Source: Viola odorata (taxonomy: Eukaryota; Streptophyta; Magnoliopsida; Malpighiales; Violaceae). From it: a stretch of DNA of 64,000 nucleotides. This document shows, piece by piece, positions 1 through 10,315 of the stretch. The notes beneath the pieces are model-generated. The model did no database searches, was not told the origin of the DNA, and saw only the letters and a list, made by a program, of their open reading frames with translations. How positions within the stretch are numbered: position 1 is the first letter of the stretch; the number at the start of each line of letters is the position of its first letter. The position numbers and the translations under genes were made by a program. The stretch covers positions 15,736,186-15,800,185 of the forward strand of contig OY829539.1 in NCBI GenBank assembly GCA_963691705.1. Reading direction: 5' to 3'.

Positions 1-39
1 CACTTAATAAAACCAAAGCTCTCAATGAAAGCACCAATT
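1..39 (-). other. Primer-binding site and leader of Tat-1 (Ty3/Gypsy)
   Basis: Read on the minus strand, the sequence just past the LTR end contains TGGTGCTTTCATTGAGAG (36 down to 19). The same string follows the 5' LTR of Tat-3 at 56594-56611. A TGG-starting segment a few bases after the LTR is the expected place for a tRNA primer-binding site. I cannot name the tRNA with confidence. The element's internal region lies to the left, outside the window. Confidence 0.8.
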
Positions 40-618
40 TGATAAGATTCGGACTGTATGCTGAAGGGTAGTAGAGGATTATGGTTCTTGAGGTCGACCG
101 TCCACGGCGTCCGATGTACATGCACAGCACCGGAGGGGGTCTCCGGCATAAACACTCTGATGCTTAAGTCAGTAATGGCTGTGTAAAATAGCAGAGCTTT
201 TGCTAGCAATCTTAGGCTTACCTTCCCCCTTTCTAGCGGAGGTATTTATAGGCAAAAATGGAGCATCTCTACGTGATCTTGGTCACAAGGTGCTAATGCG
301 CCGTCAGGGGGGGTTAGAGTTCCTATGAAGGAATTCACTATCGCTGCGTTAGATATAGGTATGGGGGTAGGCGTTACCTAGGTAAGGCAACATCTATGCC
401 CCTCTCGAGATGCCTGATTTGGCCTGGGATGAGATAACGCCCCGTGTCATGACAGTGTGATGTGTGGGGCCCCCTCGTTGATGTCGACCATCCCAGTTTC
501 GATCGCATAGAGAGAGGCGATAGCCTCGAGGCTGCTGGGGCGGTAGGAGCAGCAGCTTATTCTCCCACCGCGGGGTATAAGACGAAAATACCCCTTGTCG
601 CTAGGGGTATTGTTATCA
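40..618 (-). repeat. 5' LTR of Tat-1
   Basis: This 579-bp LTR has short inverted ends: the plus strand begins TGATAAGA and ends TTATCA. It is related to the LTRs at 39703-40218 and 56105-56590, sharing the TGATAACAATA start, a block near GGGATGGTCGACATC and the end before the PBS. On the minus strand it reads U3 to U5 from 618 to 40 and is followed by a PBS, so it is the 5' LTR. It interrupts Copia-1 exactly after position 619. The base string taact (619-623) is the expected 5-bp target site, but its partner lies outside the window. Confidence 0.88.
241..252 (-). promoter_or_regulatory. TATA box of Tat-1 LTR
   Basis: The minus strand reads CCTATAAATACC. The same box occurs in the other two Tat LTRs, near 40008-40017 and 56385-56394. 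This conservation marks the U3/R boundary. Confidence 0.7.
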
Positions 619-1440
619 TAACTGCTTCTTTGTAAGATTGAAGTGGGCTCCCAAAGGCGTACTTCTAATCTTCGCATCTTGGAGGTTAAACTTATTTAAC
701 ACCTTCCCAATGTACTTCTCTTGCGACAATTTCAGAGTATCTTCACTTCTGTCTCTACTGATGCTCATACCAAGTATCTGCTTTGAGGGACCCAAATCCT
801 TCATCTCAAAATCTAGAGACATCTGTCTCTTCAACTTGTTGATTTCCCTCATGTTAGATCCTGCGATTAACATGCCATCAACATACAACAGCAATATAAT
901 ATAAGATGAACCAAATTGCTTAACATAGCAATAATGATCCATAGTACTCCTTGTGTACCCACTCCTCATCATAAAGCTGTCAAACTTCAAATACCACTAT
1001 CTTGGTGCTTGCTTCAAACCATACAAGCTCTTCAGCTTGCAAACCATGTCCTCTTTCCCAGCTACTAGAAATCCCTCTAGCTATATCATGTAGATGTCCT
1101 CCTCAAGATCACCATGTAAGAACACGGTCTTCACATCTAGCTGCTCTAGATGTAATTCCTCTACAGCCACGATACCCAAAACAAGTCTGATAGTAGTCAT
1201 CTTGACAACCGGAGAAAAAATCTCATTGTAGTCAATGCCCTTTTCCTACTGAAAACCTTTCACCACTAACCTTGCCTTGTATCTCTTGCTGCCATCAAGT
1301 TCTTCTTTAATCTTGAACACCCATTTATTCTGCAAAGCCTTCTTTCCTGCTGGTAACTTAGTCAACGACCAAGTCTCATTCTTCTCAAGCGAACTCATCT
1401 CCTCGTTCATGGCTAGCTCCCACTGAACTGACTCATCCAT
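619..1440 (-). pseudogene. Copia-1 reverse transcriptase domain (broken)
   Basis: RNA-dependent DNA polymerase of a Copia element. One minus-strand frame runs from 1440 to 619. It shows the NKWVFKIKEELDG start, KARLVVKGFQ, DYNEIFSPVVK, the KSLYGLKQAPR region and a YVDGMLIAG active site. The family motif is YVDD, so the second catalytic Asp is replaced by Gly here. In-frame stops follow GFQ and lie before LEGF and after QAPR. The frame is cut at 619 by the Tat-1 LTR, right after the residues NLTKKQL. Confidence 0.88.
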
Positions 1441-1649
1441 CTACATTGCCTCTGAATAACTCTCAGGTTCACCATCCTCAGTCAAAAGCAAGTAATAAGC
1501 TGAAGGAGAGTATCCTTGTGGCGGTCGCGAAACTCTATTTGATCTTCTTACTACAACATCTGGGCAACTGGGACTGCCTCCTTAGCATCTCTGTTTGCCA
1601 AACTCCCACTGTCCCCTGAAGAACATCCTCTGTAATGTCTTCCAACACA

Positions 1650-3029
1650 ATCTGCTCTTTAATTTCTTATTTCTTTGTAGTTTCAGAATCTGCCGCAAGC
1701 TTATCCTTATACACTGTATTCTCATTGAAGGTGACATCTCTGCTTCTAATGACTTTCCTGTTCAACGTATCCCAGAAATAGTACCCTATCTCATCTGAAC
1801 CGTGGACAATAAAAGTAACCTTCTTTGCTTTAGGATCAAGCTTATCCCTATTAGAATCTTTAACTCGCACATAAGAAACACAGCCACAAAACTCTCAGGT
1901 GTGAGAGATTTACCTCTTTCTTCTGCGACTCTTCCTCAGGAATCTTGAATCCCAAAGGAACTGAGGGTCCTCTGTTAATGAGATATGCCATTGTACTAAC
2001 TGCATCTACCCAAAACATCTTTGGCAATCCTGCATGTATCCTCATACTCTTGGCTCTCTCATTCAAAGTCCTATTCATTCGCTCTGCAACTCCATTCTGC
2101 TGCAGTGTCTCAGGAATAGTCTTTATCATTCTAATTCTGTGTTCTACACAATAGGCTTTGAACTCACCACTGTTGTATTCACCCCTATTATCTGATTTCA
2201 AGCTCTTAATCTTCAACTCTGTCTGGTTTTCAACTTCTGCCTTCCACTTTTTAAAGGTTTCAAAAACTTCAGATTTATTTTTCTGCAAATAAACTCATAC
2301 CTTTCTAGTGGAATCATCAATAAAAGTGACATAGTAGCGTGATCCTCCCAAGGAAACAGTTTTAGTCGGTCCGTACACATTTGTATGAACTAGCTCTAAC
2401 TTCCCAGACTTGGGTGCATTCCCTGATTTTGCAAAAGTAACTCGTTTCTGCTTCCCAAACACACATGGTTCACAGAATCCAACTTTCACATTCTTCAATT
2501 GTGGAATGTTACCTTTAGAAACTAGCAGCTTCATACCCTTCTGACTCATATGCCCAAGCCTTTGGTGCCAAAGAGTCGATGGACCAACATCATCAGTAAC
2601 TGCATTAACCTCGTCACATGATTGTTCCATAGTATAAAGAGTTCCAACTTTATCACCACGAGTAACAAACAAATTCCCCTTCACAACCTTCCATTGTCTG
2701 TTTCCAAAGATAACACGATACCCTTCCTCATCCAACTGACCCATAGAGAGCAGCATTCTCTTGAGTCCAGGAACGTATCTAATATCTTTTAACAACCAAA
2801 TTATTCCAAAAGAGGTTCTGACTTTGATGTCTCCCATACCTGTAATGTCTAAAGTCTCGTCATCAGCAAGATGAACTTTGCCAAAATTTCTAGATTTGAA
2901 ATTTAACATTGAATCCTTGCTTGGAGTGGCATGGAATGATGCACCAGAATCCATGACCCAAGATTCAATAGAACACTCAACACAACAAATCAGCGCATCA
3001 TCACTAACTTCTTCCACTGTGTTAACTGA
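1650..3029 (-). pseudogene. Copia-1 protease and integrase (broken)
   Basis: The aspartic protease motif DSGASFHATPS lies near 2951. It is followed by a GAG-pre-integrase zinc region (LWHQRLGHMS, with CEPC near 2467) and the integrase core. The core reads HTNVYGP where HSDVxGP is usual, so the first catalytic Asp appears changed to Asn. SDNRGEY stands where SDNGGEY is usual, and NGVAERMNRT carries the catalytic Glu. The C-terminal part with GYYFWDTLNRKVIRSRDVTF is in another frame (1667-1870). Several frame changes, near 2290 and 1870 among others, separate the parts. Confidence 0.88.
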
Positions 3030-3808
3030 GTTACCATCATTCTTCTTTGGTTTAGGAACTGCAAGAGCCGTACACTGATTCCTAAAGTGACCAGTCTTTT
3101 GACAGTTCCAACACACAATATCCTTGCGATTCTTGGATTTCCCTCTCTTCCTAGACTTCGATCTATTACGCCTTAATTCTGCCCCTTCCCAACTTGTCTG
3201 CCTCTACCATCCATACTCAACAAGGAGCCCGATGATTCCCCAGAATTCCTCCTATGAATATCTTCTCCAAGAATTGAGTCGCGAATTCCTGTGAACGTTA
3301 GCTTAGTAGTCTCAGACGAACTGCTAACTGCTGTGACAAACCCTGACCAGCTGTCAGGTAACGAGGACAACAACAACAAGGCCTGTACTTCATCATCGAA
3401 TTTAATCTCAACGGAAACTAATCTAGATAGTATATAATTAAATTCATTCACATGATCAGCAATAAAAGCACCTTCTTTCATCCTTGTATTGACTAATAGA
3501 CGAATCAAATATACCTTATTAGCTGCAGAGGGCTTCTCGTACAGATTTGATAACGCCTTTATTAGTCCGTGTGTAGTCTTCTCACCAACAATGTTGTAAG
3601 CAACATTCTTTGTCAGTGTCAATCGTATCACACCTAGAGCCTGCCTATCCAATAAGTCCCAATCTTTCTGAACCATCGCCTCTAGCTTTTTCTCCTCTAA
3701 GGGTTCGTGCAACCTTTTTTGATACAGCAAGTCCTAGACTTACATCTTCCAAAATCCAAAGTCCCTCCCATCAAACTTGTCGATCTTTATCTTCCCATCG
3801 TCTGCCAT
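3030..3808 (-). pseudogene. Copia-1 gag (broken)
   Basis: Structural capsid/nucleocapsid protein of the element. The ATG at 3808 starts MADDGKIKIDKFDG, a typical plant Copia gag start shortly after the PBS. Two stops lie about 25 codons in, near 3735, before the long intact stretch 3173-3730 that holds the UBN2-type gag domain (LIRLLVNTRM, LLLSSLPDSW). A zinc knuckle CWNCQKTGHFRNQC sits near 3113-3072 in a different frame, so there is a frameshift around 3120-3170. Confidence 0.85.
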
Positions 3809-3828
3809 CGCTCCTACTCGCTAACCTT

Positions 3829-3841
3829 GCTCCGCTACCAG
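3829..3841 (-). other. Primer-binding site of Copia-1
   Basis: The minus strand reads CTGGTAGCGGAGC immediately after the LTR. Plant Copia elements usually carry TGGTATCAGAGC, complementary to initiator tRNA-Met; this is a diverged form. Nearly the same variant follows the LTRs ending at 35893 and 48191. Confidence 0.7.
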
Positions 3842-3842
3842 T

Positions 3843-4082
3843 TGTTAGTAATTACCTGAGTAGGAGACCGAAAGATAACCTAGATTGAGAAAGATAAACG
3901 ACAATAAACAAGACAAGGGATTAGCGTGGTATCGATCTAGCCGCACTCCACAAACCACACAAATATTATTGATCTTAATATTCGTTAGTTTTACAATTTC
4001 AAGAGAGTCTATTTATAGGGAAAGGGCCGGCCTCCATTCCTTAAGTTAGTGATGTGGTATATCAGACTCCACATACCCAACA
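3843..4082 (-). repeat. 5' LTR of Copia-1
   Basis: This 240-bp LTR starts TGTTGGG at 4082 and ends CTAACA at 3843 on the minus strand, which is the usual Copia end format. It contains CTATAAATAG (about 4011-4020) as a TATA box. The PBS and gag ATG follow at the right distance. There is no second LTR in the window to compare. Confidence 0.82.
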
Positions 4083-4122
4083 CTTGCTAGAATTAAATTG
4101 AACTCATGAGTAGTGGAATCAG

Positions 4123-5031
4123 TTGTGGGGACTGTTTATGCCGCTAAAATTTAAGAACTTCCTATCATGTGCGTCTCATGATTCGTTACCCATTCGAGTA
4201 ATCTTGTTCGTAGAGGGATGCAAGTGGAGGTCGGGTGTCCTTGTTGTGGGAATCTAGCGGAAAGTATGGAACATCTAAAAATCAAGTGCTTTTATGCAAA
4301 TCAAGTTTGGTCTTCTATGCCGTGTTCTCTTCCCTTCTTGATCTTGAATCTTCTCCCCCGTTTTGGGATTGGCTACTTCTCCTACATGAGGTCCTTTCGG
4401 ATGGGGAGTTCATGGTCGTTTTTAGATGGCGAAGCATGCTAAGGATGTGGTTCTTTGTGGTGGAGGATCCTATCTGAATTTAAGAGATAAAAGCAGTAGG
4501 CAGCCACTCATAAGCAATGGGTCGACACCGGTGGAGTGTTGGTTGAGTCTTACCTCTAATGTTGTAATTGGCCCGGATGGGACTAGTGTAGGGCGGTTCT
4601 TAAGGAATGAATATGTTAAGGACTATGTACGTTGTAGCATCAAGTCTCTATCTTTTCATTGTGATGTAACTTGCAAAAGCATTGGGCTCGGGATGGAATT
4701 AAAATGGCTTTTGATCTAGGCATTCAAAAGTTAAATGTTGCGTCTGACTTGCTATAAGTTATCCGGTTGTTAAGGGACCCTTCCCCTTAATCATTTAAGA
4801 TTAGTGTCGCAGAATATTCTATCCTTCTCTATTTTTTGTAAATATTACATTTTCCATATTAATAGATTTGCAAATGTAGTTACACGTTAGCTAGGTTTGC
4901 TATAGTGCAGCATGTGGCCTCTGTTTTACAAGGGGAATGCCTTAAGATTGTTAGACCTTTTGTATTTTTGGATTGTACTAATTAATGATATGCGAAGTTT
5001 CTTTAAAAAATAAAAAAATTATTAAAAAAAG
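4123..5031 (+). mobile_element. LINE (L1-type) 3' fragment: zf-RVT and RNase H remnants
   Basis: This is a 5'-truncated non-LTR retrotransposon or a closely related RNase H-like sequence. The first part reads as the RT zinc-binding domain: HDSLPIRV, then CPCCGNLAESMEHLKIKC and ANQVW (4150-4310). After a diverged stretch a plant RNase H-like domain follows: VVIGPDGTSVG, FHCDVT, FDLGIQKLNVASD and RFANVVTRLARFA (4550-4900). It is split over at least two frames with stops. A-rich sequence at 4999-5031 looks like a decayed poly(A) tail. It is not functional. Confidence 0.75.
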
Positions 5032-5491
5032 GTAGCCAAAGTGCTTCCGCACTCCCAATTTCACGTATTACTATAGAATCATATTACATTTCTACTCTAG
5101 CTGAACTTTGATGTCACATGTCGTGACAGTTAAATAACTCAAGCAAGGTGTGTCCCTAGATTGAAACTCCTGCCATACTATTCATCCAGATTCTAGTCCA
5201 TAAACAACGCACCTCACAGCATATGGTATGGTTATTGACCAGCGAACATCCTCATCCCAGTCCAGTCCAGTGTCGCTCTACCAGTTCTGCACATACAGCT
5301 CACTACAACAGCCCTCCGCAGACCAATTAAAAAATGACCTTCTTGATCTCGTATAACACCATTCCTAAAATGTGAAATTTACAGAGTATGACAATACCAG
5401 CAATATCATAGTGTAGTCGACTGGGGCGGGGAAGAGAGTTCATCAACTTCACTAAAATTGGAGGCAGGAAATGTGCTACATGTCTATCAGA
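5032..5491. other. Non-coding stretch 3' of the Ycf45-like gene fragment
   Basis: I see no supported ORF or repeat here. If the neighbouring fragment is read on the minus strand, this is where its 3' untranslated region would be. Confidence 0.4.
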
Positions 5492-6513
5492 TCATGTCTT
5501 CCACCTTTCTATTTCAACGCCGAACTGATTGTTCCTTTTCCTTACCTGAAAATCCCAGAGTTTAAGCATCCTGTAAGTAGTACTAGCTATACAGTTCAGA
5601 ACTACAATAGTAGAACAATGAATGAAGATTATTTAGGCCCACCAAATAAAAGGAAAGGAAACACAACATATGGTCCATTTCCGAAGCGAGGTAGAATATG
5701 CATTTTCAACAACTTATCAAATCAATAATGCCATGCATCAACAATCTATCAGCAGCATGAATAATGGATCAACTTTGATGTGCTCTCTTTTATATCAAAG
5801 CCTGACTAATTACTGACTGCACAAGTATAACCTAGCACATTACAAGAACAAAAGATTCCGACCACCTTCTACACATGTAGCTTTTCAAACAACCTGAATA
5901 TCACGTACAATCTCTGGTCGAATGAATTATACAAGTTATACCTATACCATTGTCAATTGCTTATTTCTCCAATACCTCATTAAAGTCAGAAAGGGGTGAA
6001 TTTTACTGCATTGTGACTGAATTAAGTGCTACTTTAAATTTCCATCTCAATTTGTACAACGTCATCAATAATTTTTAATGAGCTCATTAATAACACATGC
6101 AATGTGAATTTGGCTCAATACATATACCAACAATGCTTTGACTAGGTATAGAGGTTGCCCTGATCAAAAGCACAGAGAGAAGATAAATTCTTCAATCTTT
6201 AAAACTAAAAAGTTCACCTCAACTAATGGATTTCTCCCACGAAGCACCATATCCACACTCTTCTCAGTCTGTTGGATGAGAGGGGAAAAAAGGTTACATA
6301 TTTCTGGGTGTCTTTATGTATTTGTGCATATGAACTTACAATCCCAGAAGAATAAGTTCAGAGGCTTACCCGATGCGTAACCCAGTGATGCCTCTCTCTC
6401 ATCTCTATCAAGAAATAAAATGTTGGAGGACCTTTTCTTTCAAGAATACTTTTCTGACTTCCTCTAGGTCGAGCTTCTTCATCTCCTAAGGTAACAGTTT
6501 CTACACACCCAAT
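5492..6513 (-). pseudogene. Ycf45/SPD1-like P-loop ATPase, C-terminal three exons only
   Basis: Three minus-strand exons join in phase 0 with GT-AG borders. Exon A is 6370-6513, preceded by TTACAG and followed by GTAAGC. Exon B is 6218-6268, preceded by CAACAG and followed by GTGAAC. Exon C is 5492-5545, preceded by TTTTCAG and ending in TGA. Exon A carries ETVTLGDEEA and SILERKGPPTF, the signature after the Walker domain in cyanobacterial/plastid Ycf45 and plant SPD1-like nucleotide-binding proteins. Exon B reads TEKSVDMVLRGRNPLVE and exon C ends in EIERWKT. The expected upstream Walker A/B exons are not visible up to 12 kb, so this looks like a truncated gene copy. The exons have no stop, so it may be young or the gene may be split by repeats. 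Confidence 0.72.
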
Positions 6514-7029
6514 CTGTAACACGGGTAATAAAAATATGGCATTCATGAATTGCAGTAGCATTTTTTTATACTTCTAACTATCATACAAAGTTAGCCAGGT
6601 TCTTATTCATTCTATAGAACAAAATTCTTGATTAGAATATTCAGTACAATGCATGAGTTTAGGAAAGCAAGCATGTCAAAACAACAATTTCAGTTTCATA
6701 TGACTTCAAGATTTTTCCATTGAATTAACTCTTGAAAATCCTACAGTAACTTCACAACTAGTTGTGCTCCAAATCATTTGATAGAGCAGCCATGAATAAT
6801 GGATTCTGCAACTTGAAGCACCAAACCCAAACCCAAAACCACAACAGCAACAACAACAATAATACCCATAATTATCAGTACCCACATTTCTACTACACAA
6901 GCTTTTATGGGTCTGCTCAGGATCATCATCCCAATCCCAATAATATCACCACCACTAATTCTCACAACCAAAATTATTCATTCCTCTTTGTTTTTAAATA
7001 TTTTTGTTTCACTCTGATTTTTTAACGGA
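6514..7029. other. Unassigned sequence with a CAA/AAT-rich tract
   Basis: This lies upstream of exon A of the Ycf45-like fragment, so it would be intron if the gene were intact. I find no earlier exon in it. A short CAA/AAC/AAT-rich tract lies around 6838-6870. The open frames here read as low-complexity Asn/Gln/His and have no family match I recognise. Confidence 0.4.
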
Positions 7030-7176
7030 TCACAGACTATGCTTTTTCATTAACTTAATTAATATCCTTAATTCCATATCACCACTCCTTTCAAACATAC
7101 CTGAATCGCAACACGTCTTTACCGACAATCTCACAAGGATTTCAATCACCACTTTGTCTGGAATATACCGTGCCAT
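7030..7176 (-). pseudogene. F-box protein N-terminal fragment (frameshifted)
   Basis: The minus strand begins ATG at 7176 with MARYIPDKVVIEILVRLSVKT, a clear plant F-box start (IPDEVVxEILxRLPVKSLLRFRCVCKSW in the family). About one base is missing or added after VKT. The reading then resumes in another frame as LRFRYV, stop, KEW and a KDIN..VNEK stretch, matching the usual run after the F-box. It ends at about 7030. The kelch/FBA part is absent. Confidence 0.65.
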
Positions 7177-7260
7177 TGTTACCCTCGCAGACCCTACATC
7201 CCCAATTGCACAATAGGATACTTGATCCAAATAAAAAATGTAGTACATCGGTAATATATA

Positions 7261-7466
7261 CTCCCTCCGTCCTTTTTTTAATAGACGCGTACGGTTTCGG
7301 TGCGCATCTCAAGGAGGCTGGATGACTCACTATTTGATCCCAAAAAAGTCTGTACTTTTTTTCCGAGAAAAAATTCGGGCCAAAAGTATCTCAAATAGTG
7401 AGTCATTCGACCTCCTTGATATGCGTACAAATAGTGAAAGCGTCTATTATTAAAAGACAGAGGGAG
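7261..7466. mobile_element. Stowaway-like MITE 1
   Basis: This 206-bp element starts CTCCCTCCGTC and ends with the diverged inverse GACAGAGGGAG, flanked by TA on both sides (7259-7260, 7467-7468). The inner halves are also inverted: a GAGTCATtCGACCTCC-type block mirrors GGAGGCTGGATGACTC. The element would therefore fold into a long hairpin. It has no coding capacity. This fits the Tc1/Mariner-derived Stowaway group. Confidence 0.85.
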
Positions 7467-7468
7467 TA

Positions 7469-8175
7469 CACTATATGCTAAAAATATTTTTTATTCCCGA
7501 ATCTCCTTTTAACCGGGTACTTTCTTCTTCTTCTTTATAAGTAGAGTAATATTTGTACCTGATTTAAATTTTTATTGATATATTTATAACCAAATAATTA
7601 ATAAATTACGAGTTTATTGTTAGCGATACCTTAATTAAGAGTGAAAATACTCTACTATCCTAGAAGAAGTTTATTGGACCATGGATGGTCCATGACATTT
7701 GGTTGTATGGAAGTATCCGCTGCCTTCACATAGCCCATTCGTTTTTAAGTTTTTCTTAACCATGAAAATTCTCTCTTAAAATTTATGGAGAAATTATCAT
7801 CACTTAATATAGTGATTGGATTACCGAATAGTTCTAAAAAATATTTTTTTTTTAAATTGTTTGTTCTTTAATATTCATCAAGTGTATAAAATTCAATTTT
7901 AACACATTCATTTATTAAATGTCTATAAAATATAATTTCTTCAAAAGAAAATATCATTTTTAAATATATATTTTTAAAGTTCAGTACACTAAAATTATGT
8001 TACCGAACTTTCAACTTCTTCAATTTTTTCTCCATTATTAACTTTTTCATTCAACTGAAAGGTAAAAATTAACTGTACAAATAATTTAGCTAGTGAGAAT
8101 ATTCTGATCGGCCTGATCATGCTTGGATCCATCACTGGAAAATAGTGTGGTGTTAGGTTTTTACTTTGTAGTAGT
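7469..8175. other. AT-rich intergenic sequence
   Basis: I find no gene or defined repeat. There are many short A/T runs and stop codons in all frames. Confidence 0.5.
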
Positions 8176-8184
8176 ACTACTAAT

Positions 8185-8662
8185 AGCAGTGTTTTAAAAA
8201 CCGATATGGCTGATCCGTTGAACCGAATTCAACCGAGTTTAATTGGAGTTCGACCGAGGTTCGATCGGATTGACCCGTTGGTACAGTATGAAACGTTCAC
8301 TCAGCGAACCGTTCGAGCTTAGATGATTGAACCGAATAAAACCGGATTGAACAGGTGTCTATAATGGGCTGGTCCATGCCTGTAATGGGCCGGCCCATCA
8401 AATTTTCTATATTGAAAAAAATAAAAAATAAATAAATAAATAAATAAAAAAATCCAAAATGACGCCGTTTTGGTTTGACATCAACCCAGTCAGATCGATA
8501 GCGGGTCGACCGAGTCACCGGTTTTGCAAAAACAGGCCGAGTCGACGAATTGTTTCTGGTTCGATTACAGATCCGGTCCAAAAACTTAATCAACTCAAAA
8601 TCCTCTTTGAGTCACCGATTTACCGGTCCGACTATCAGGTGGGGCCGGTTTTTAAAACACCG
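8185..8662. mobile_element. Non-autonomous DNA transposon with 9-bp flanking repeat
   Basis: This 478-bp element has inverted ends that include GTGTTTTAAAAACCG and its exact inverse near 8650. It is flanked by the direct repeat ACTACTAAT (8176-8184 and 8663-8671). The interior is rich in CCGA/TCGG motifs and holds an (AAAT)n run near 8410-8450. The open frame at 8459-8710 crosses the right end and is not a gene. A 9-bp duplication favours a Mutator-type element, but an 8-bp hAT duplication with one chance base cannot be excluded. Confidence 0.75.
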
Positions 8663-8671
8663 ACTACTAAT

Positions 8672-9246
8672 GATGTGCTAATGGCCAATTTTTGGGTTAC
8701 TTCATCATAGGCAAGAAAAGTAGGGAGTCAGTCACAGAAGAGAAGAAAAGTCTGTTTTTTTTTATGGGAAAAGACAGAGACAGCCTTTGCTTTGGGCCCA
8801 TCCAAACCAAAGCGCATACAGTGTAAGAAAAGAAAAGACAAATCAAATAAATCCACATTGATATTTGTTCTTGTTAGCATGAAAACGACAAAAATATATT
8901 GTCGTTTAACCCTTTAGTCCACTGAAAACAAAATTGGTCCAAAAGTTGTGACCATGGTGTTTGCTACTAAAATAAAAAAAATTATAGAAAAAAATTAATA
9001 TTGGATTATTCATACATCTCCCATGGTTATTTTTATAAATTTACTTTATTATTTCTATTTAAATATTAAATTTATTCTTTAAAATATACTAATACAAAAT
9101 AATATAGTAATTTTCCAAGTTAATGAAGTATAATTTAGGTTGTTAAAAAACTCTACTCAATTTATATTTCCACTAAAATTATATACTGTGCTGATCGAAT
9201 TACTGAGTTGAAATCGGTGTAAACAGTAGATCACTATTGAGTACTA
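8672..9246. other. AT-rich intergenic sequence
   Basis: No coding signal or repeat boundary is supported between the two flanking DNA transposons. Confidence 0.5.
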
Positions 9247-9506
9247 CTTCCTCCTGTCCGAAATGTATGATGTTTTAGTATTTGCTTTTACTATTCCAGA
9301 ATGTATCTTAAGACGGCCGGAACAGTCACTATTTGAGACAATTTTGCCCCGAATTTTTTCTCGGAAGTACGTTAAGGATTAACGTACGTTCGAAAAAAAG
9401 TACGGAATTTTTTGGGATCAAATAGTGCCTCATCCGACCTCCTCGATATGCGTTCCCTACTGAATATTAGGATGCGAGGAAGTCATACATTTCGGACCAG
9501 AGGGAG
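9247..9506. mobile_element. Stowaway-like MITE 2
   Basis: This 260-bp element is flanked by TA (9245-9246, 9507-9508). The ends are inverse: CTTCCTCCTGTCCGAAATG on the left and CATTTCGGACCAGAGGGAG on the right. Inner blocks such as TCACTATTTGAGAC and GGATCAAATAGTGCCTC are again inverted. It is related in plan to the MITE at 7261-7466 but has different terminal bases. Confidence 0.85.
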
Positions 9507-9512
9507 TACTAT

Positions 9513-10307
9513 CACTGACGGATCTATTCAGGGACAAGGGTAGGCAATTGCCTACCCAGGCCCAATCCAAATTTTTTTTTTACTAAGCCCATAATGCCTA
9601 CTCTCCTTTACCTACCTTTGCCAATTGCCAAATCCCTACGCGGCTACGCCTCTTTTTTTCCCTACCTCTGCCAATTGTCAAGTTCCAAATCCCTGCCAAA
9701 TCCCTTCTCCTTTACCAAATCAAATCTTCTCCTTTACCAAATCAAATCCCTACCAAATCCCTACGCCTAATTTTTTATAAGTTGAATAAAGTTTCAAATG
9801 GTGATTTCAACATTAGCATAGGATGGACGGGGTCCTCTAAACTTACGCCTCCATGGGCAAGGGAGATGGCCATAACTGCTACCGCCTCCATTAGCATGTT
9901 ATGTGTACTAGTTATTAATAGAACATTGACTAGAGATACAAGATTTATATTCCTATTCGGTGATAAGTATTTTCCTTGATAAAGATCAAACTTTTTCTCA
10001 TATGAGCATTGTGAAAAATCGACTGCGGAACCGTATGGGAGATGATATGTTAAATGATTGTTTGATTACTTTTGTTGAAAAAGATATTTTTGATTGTGTA
10101 GAGAATGAGAGAATCATACAAGGATTTCAAAAAATGATAACTCGTAGAGAACAATTGTAAGAAGTATGTATATTGTATGAATTCTAATGTATATTCAATT
10201 TTTCGTTTAGCTCGCTTGTTTTCTCTTTAAAATACTCAAAAAAAAAAACCGGGGGCGCTGTCCCCGAACCCCCGCCCCCCAGGAAATAATTCCTGGATCC
10301 GTCACTG
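9513..10307 (+). mobile_element. hAT-family derivative (Tip100-like), 795 bp
   Basis: The ends are CACTGACGGATC and the inverse GATCCGTCACTG. The 8-bp flanks AGTACTAT (9505-9512 and 10308-10315) are identical, which is the hAT target duplication length. The interior keeps the end of a transposase gene (see 9993-10160) but no catalytic domain, so it is a non-autonomous deletion derivative. The left flank overlaps the last bases of the Stowaway-like MITE, so the hAT insertion is the younger event. Confidence 0.9.
9993..10160 (+). pseudogene. hAT transposase C-terminal dimerisation region remnant
   Basis: The frame reads SIVKNRLRNRMGDDMLND, then CLITFVEKDIFDCVENERI and a basic end (MITRREQL) before a stop at 10158-10160. 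This is the hAT C-terminal dimerisation block found at the end of zinc-finger MYM-like/Tip100 transposases. The catalytic DDE parts and the N-terminal zinc finger are absent. It can only be a remnant. Confidence 0.8.
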
Positions 10308-10315
10308 AGTACTAT

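Larger units (their letters stand above)
619..4082 (-). mobile_element. Copia-1, Tnt1/Tork-like Ty1/Copia element, 3' half cut by Tat-1
   Basis: The domain order on the minus strand is LTR, PBS, gag, zinc knuckle, protease, integrase, RT, which is the Copia order (integrase before RT). The RNase H and 3' LTR are missing here because Tat-1 is inserted just after the RT; they may exist to the left of the window. The gag start and the integrase text resemble the Tnt1/Tork group of plant Copia elements, from family knowledge. The coding sequence has stops and frame changes, so the copy is dead. Confidence 0.9.

Noticed and set aside
4218..4719. Considered as a host RNase H-like gene
   Set aside because: The zinc-binding motif directly before it and the A-rich tail after it fit a truncated LINE, and the frames are broken.
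6762..7025. Asn/His/Gln-rich frame considered as a transcription-factor start
   Set aside because: It rests on a CAA/AAT tract with no domain around it and lies upstream of minus-strand exons.
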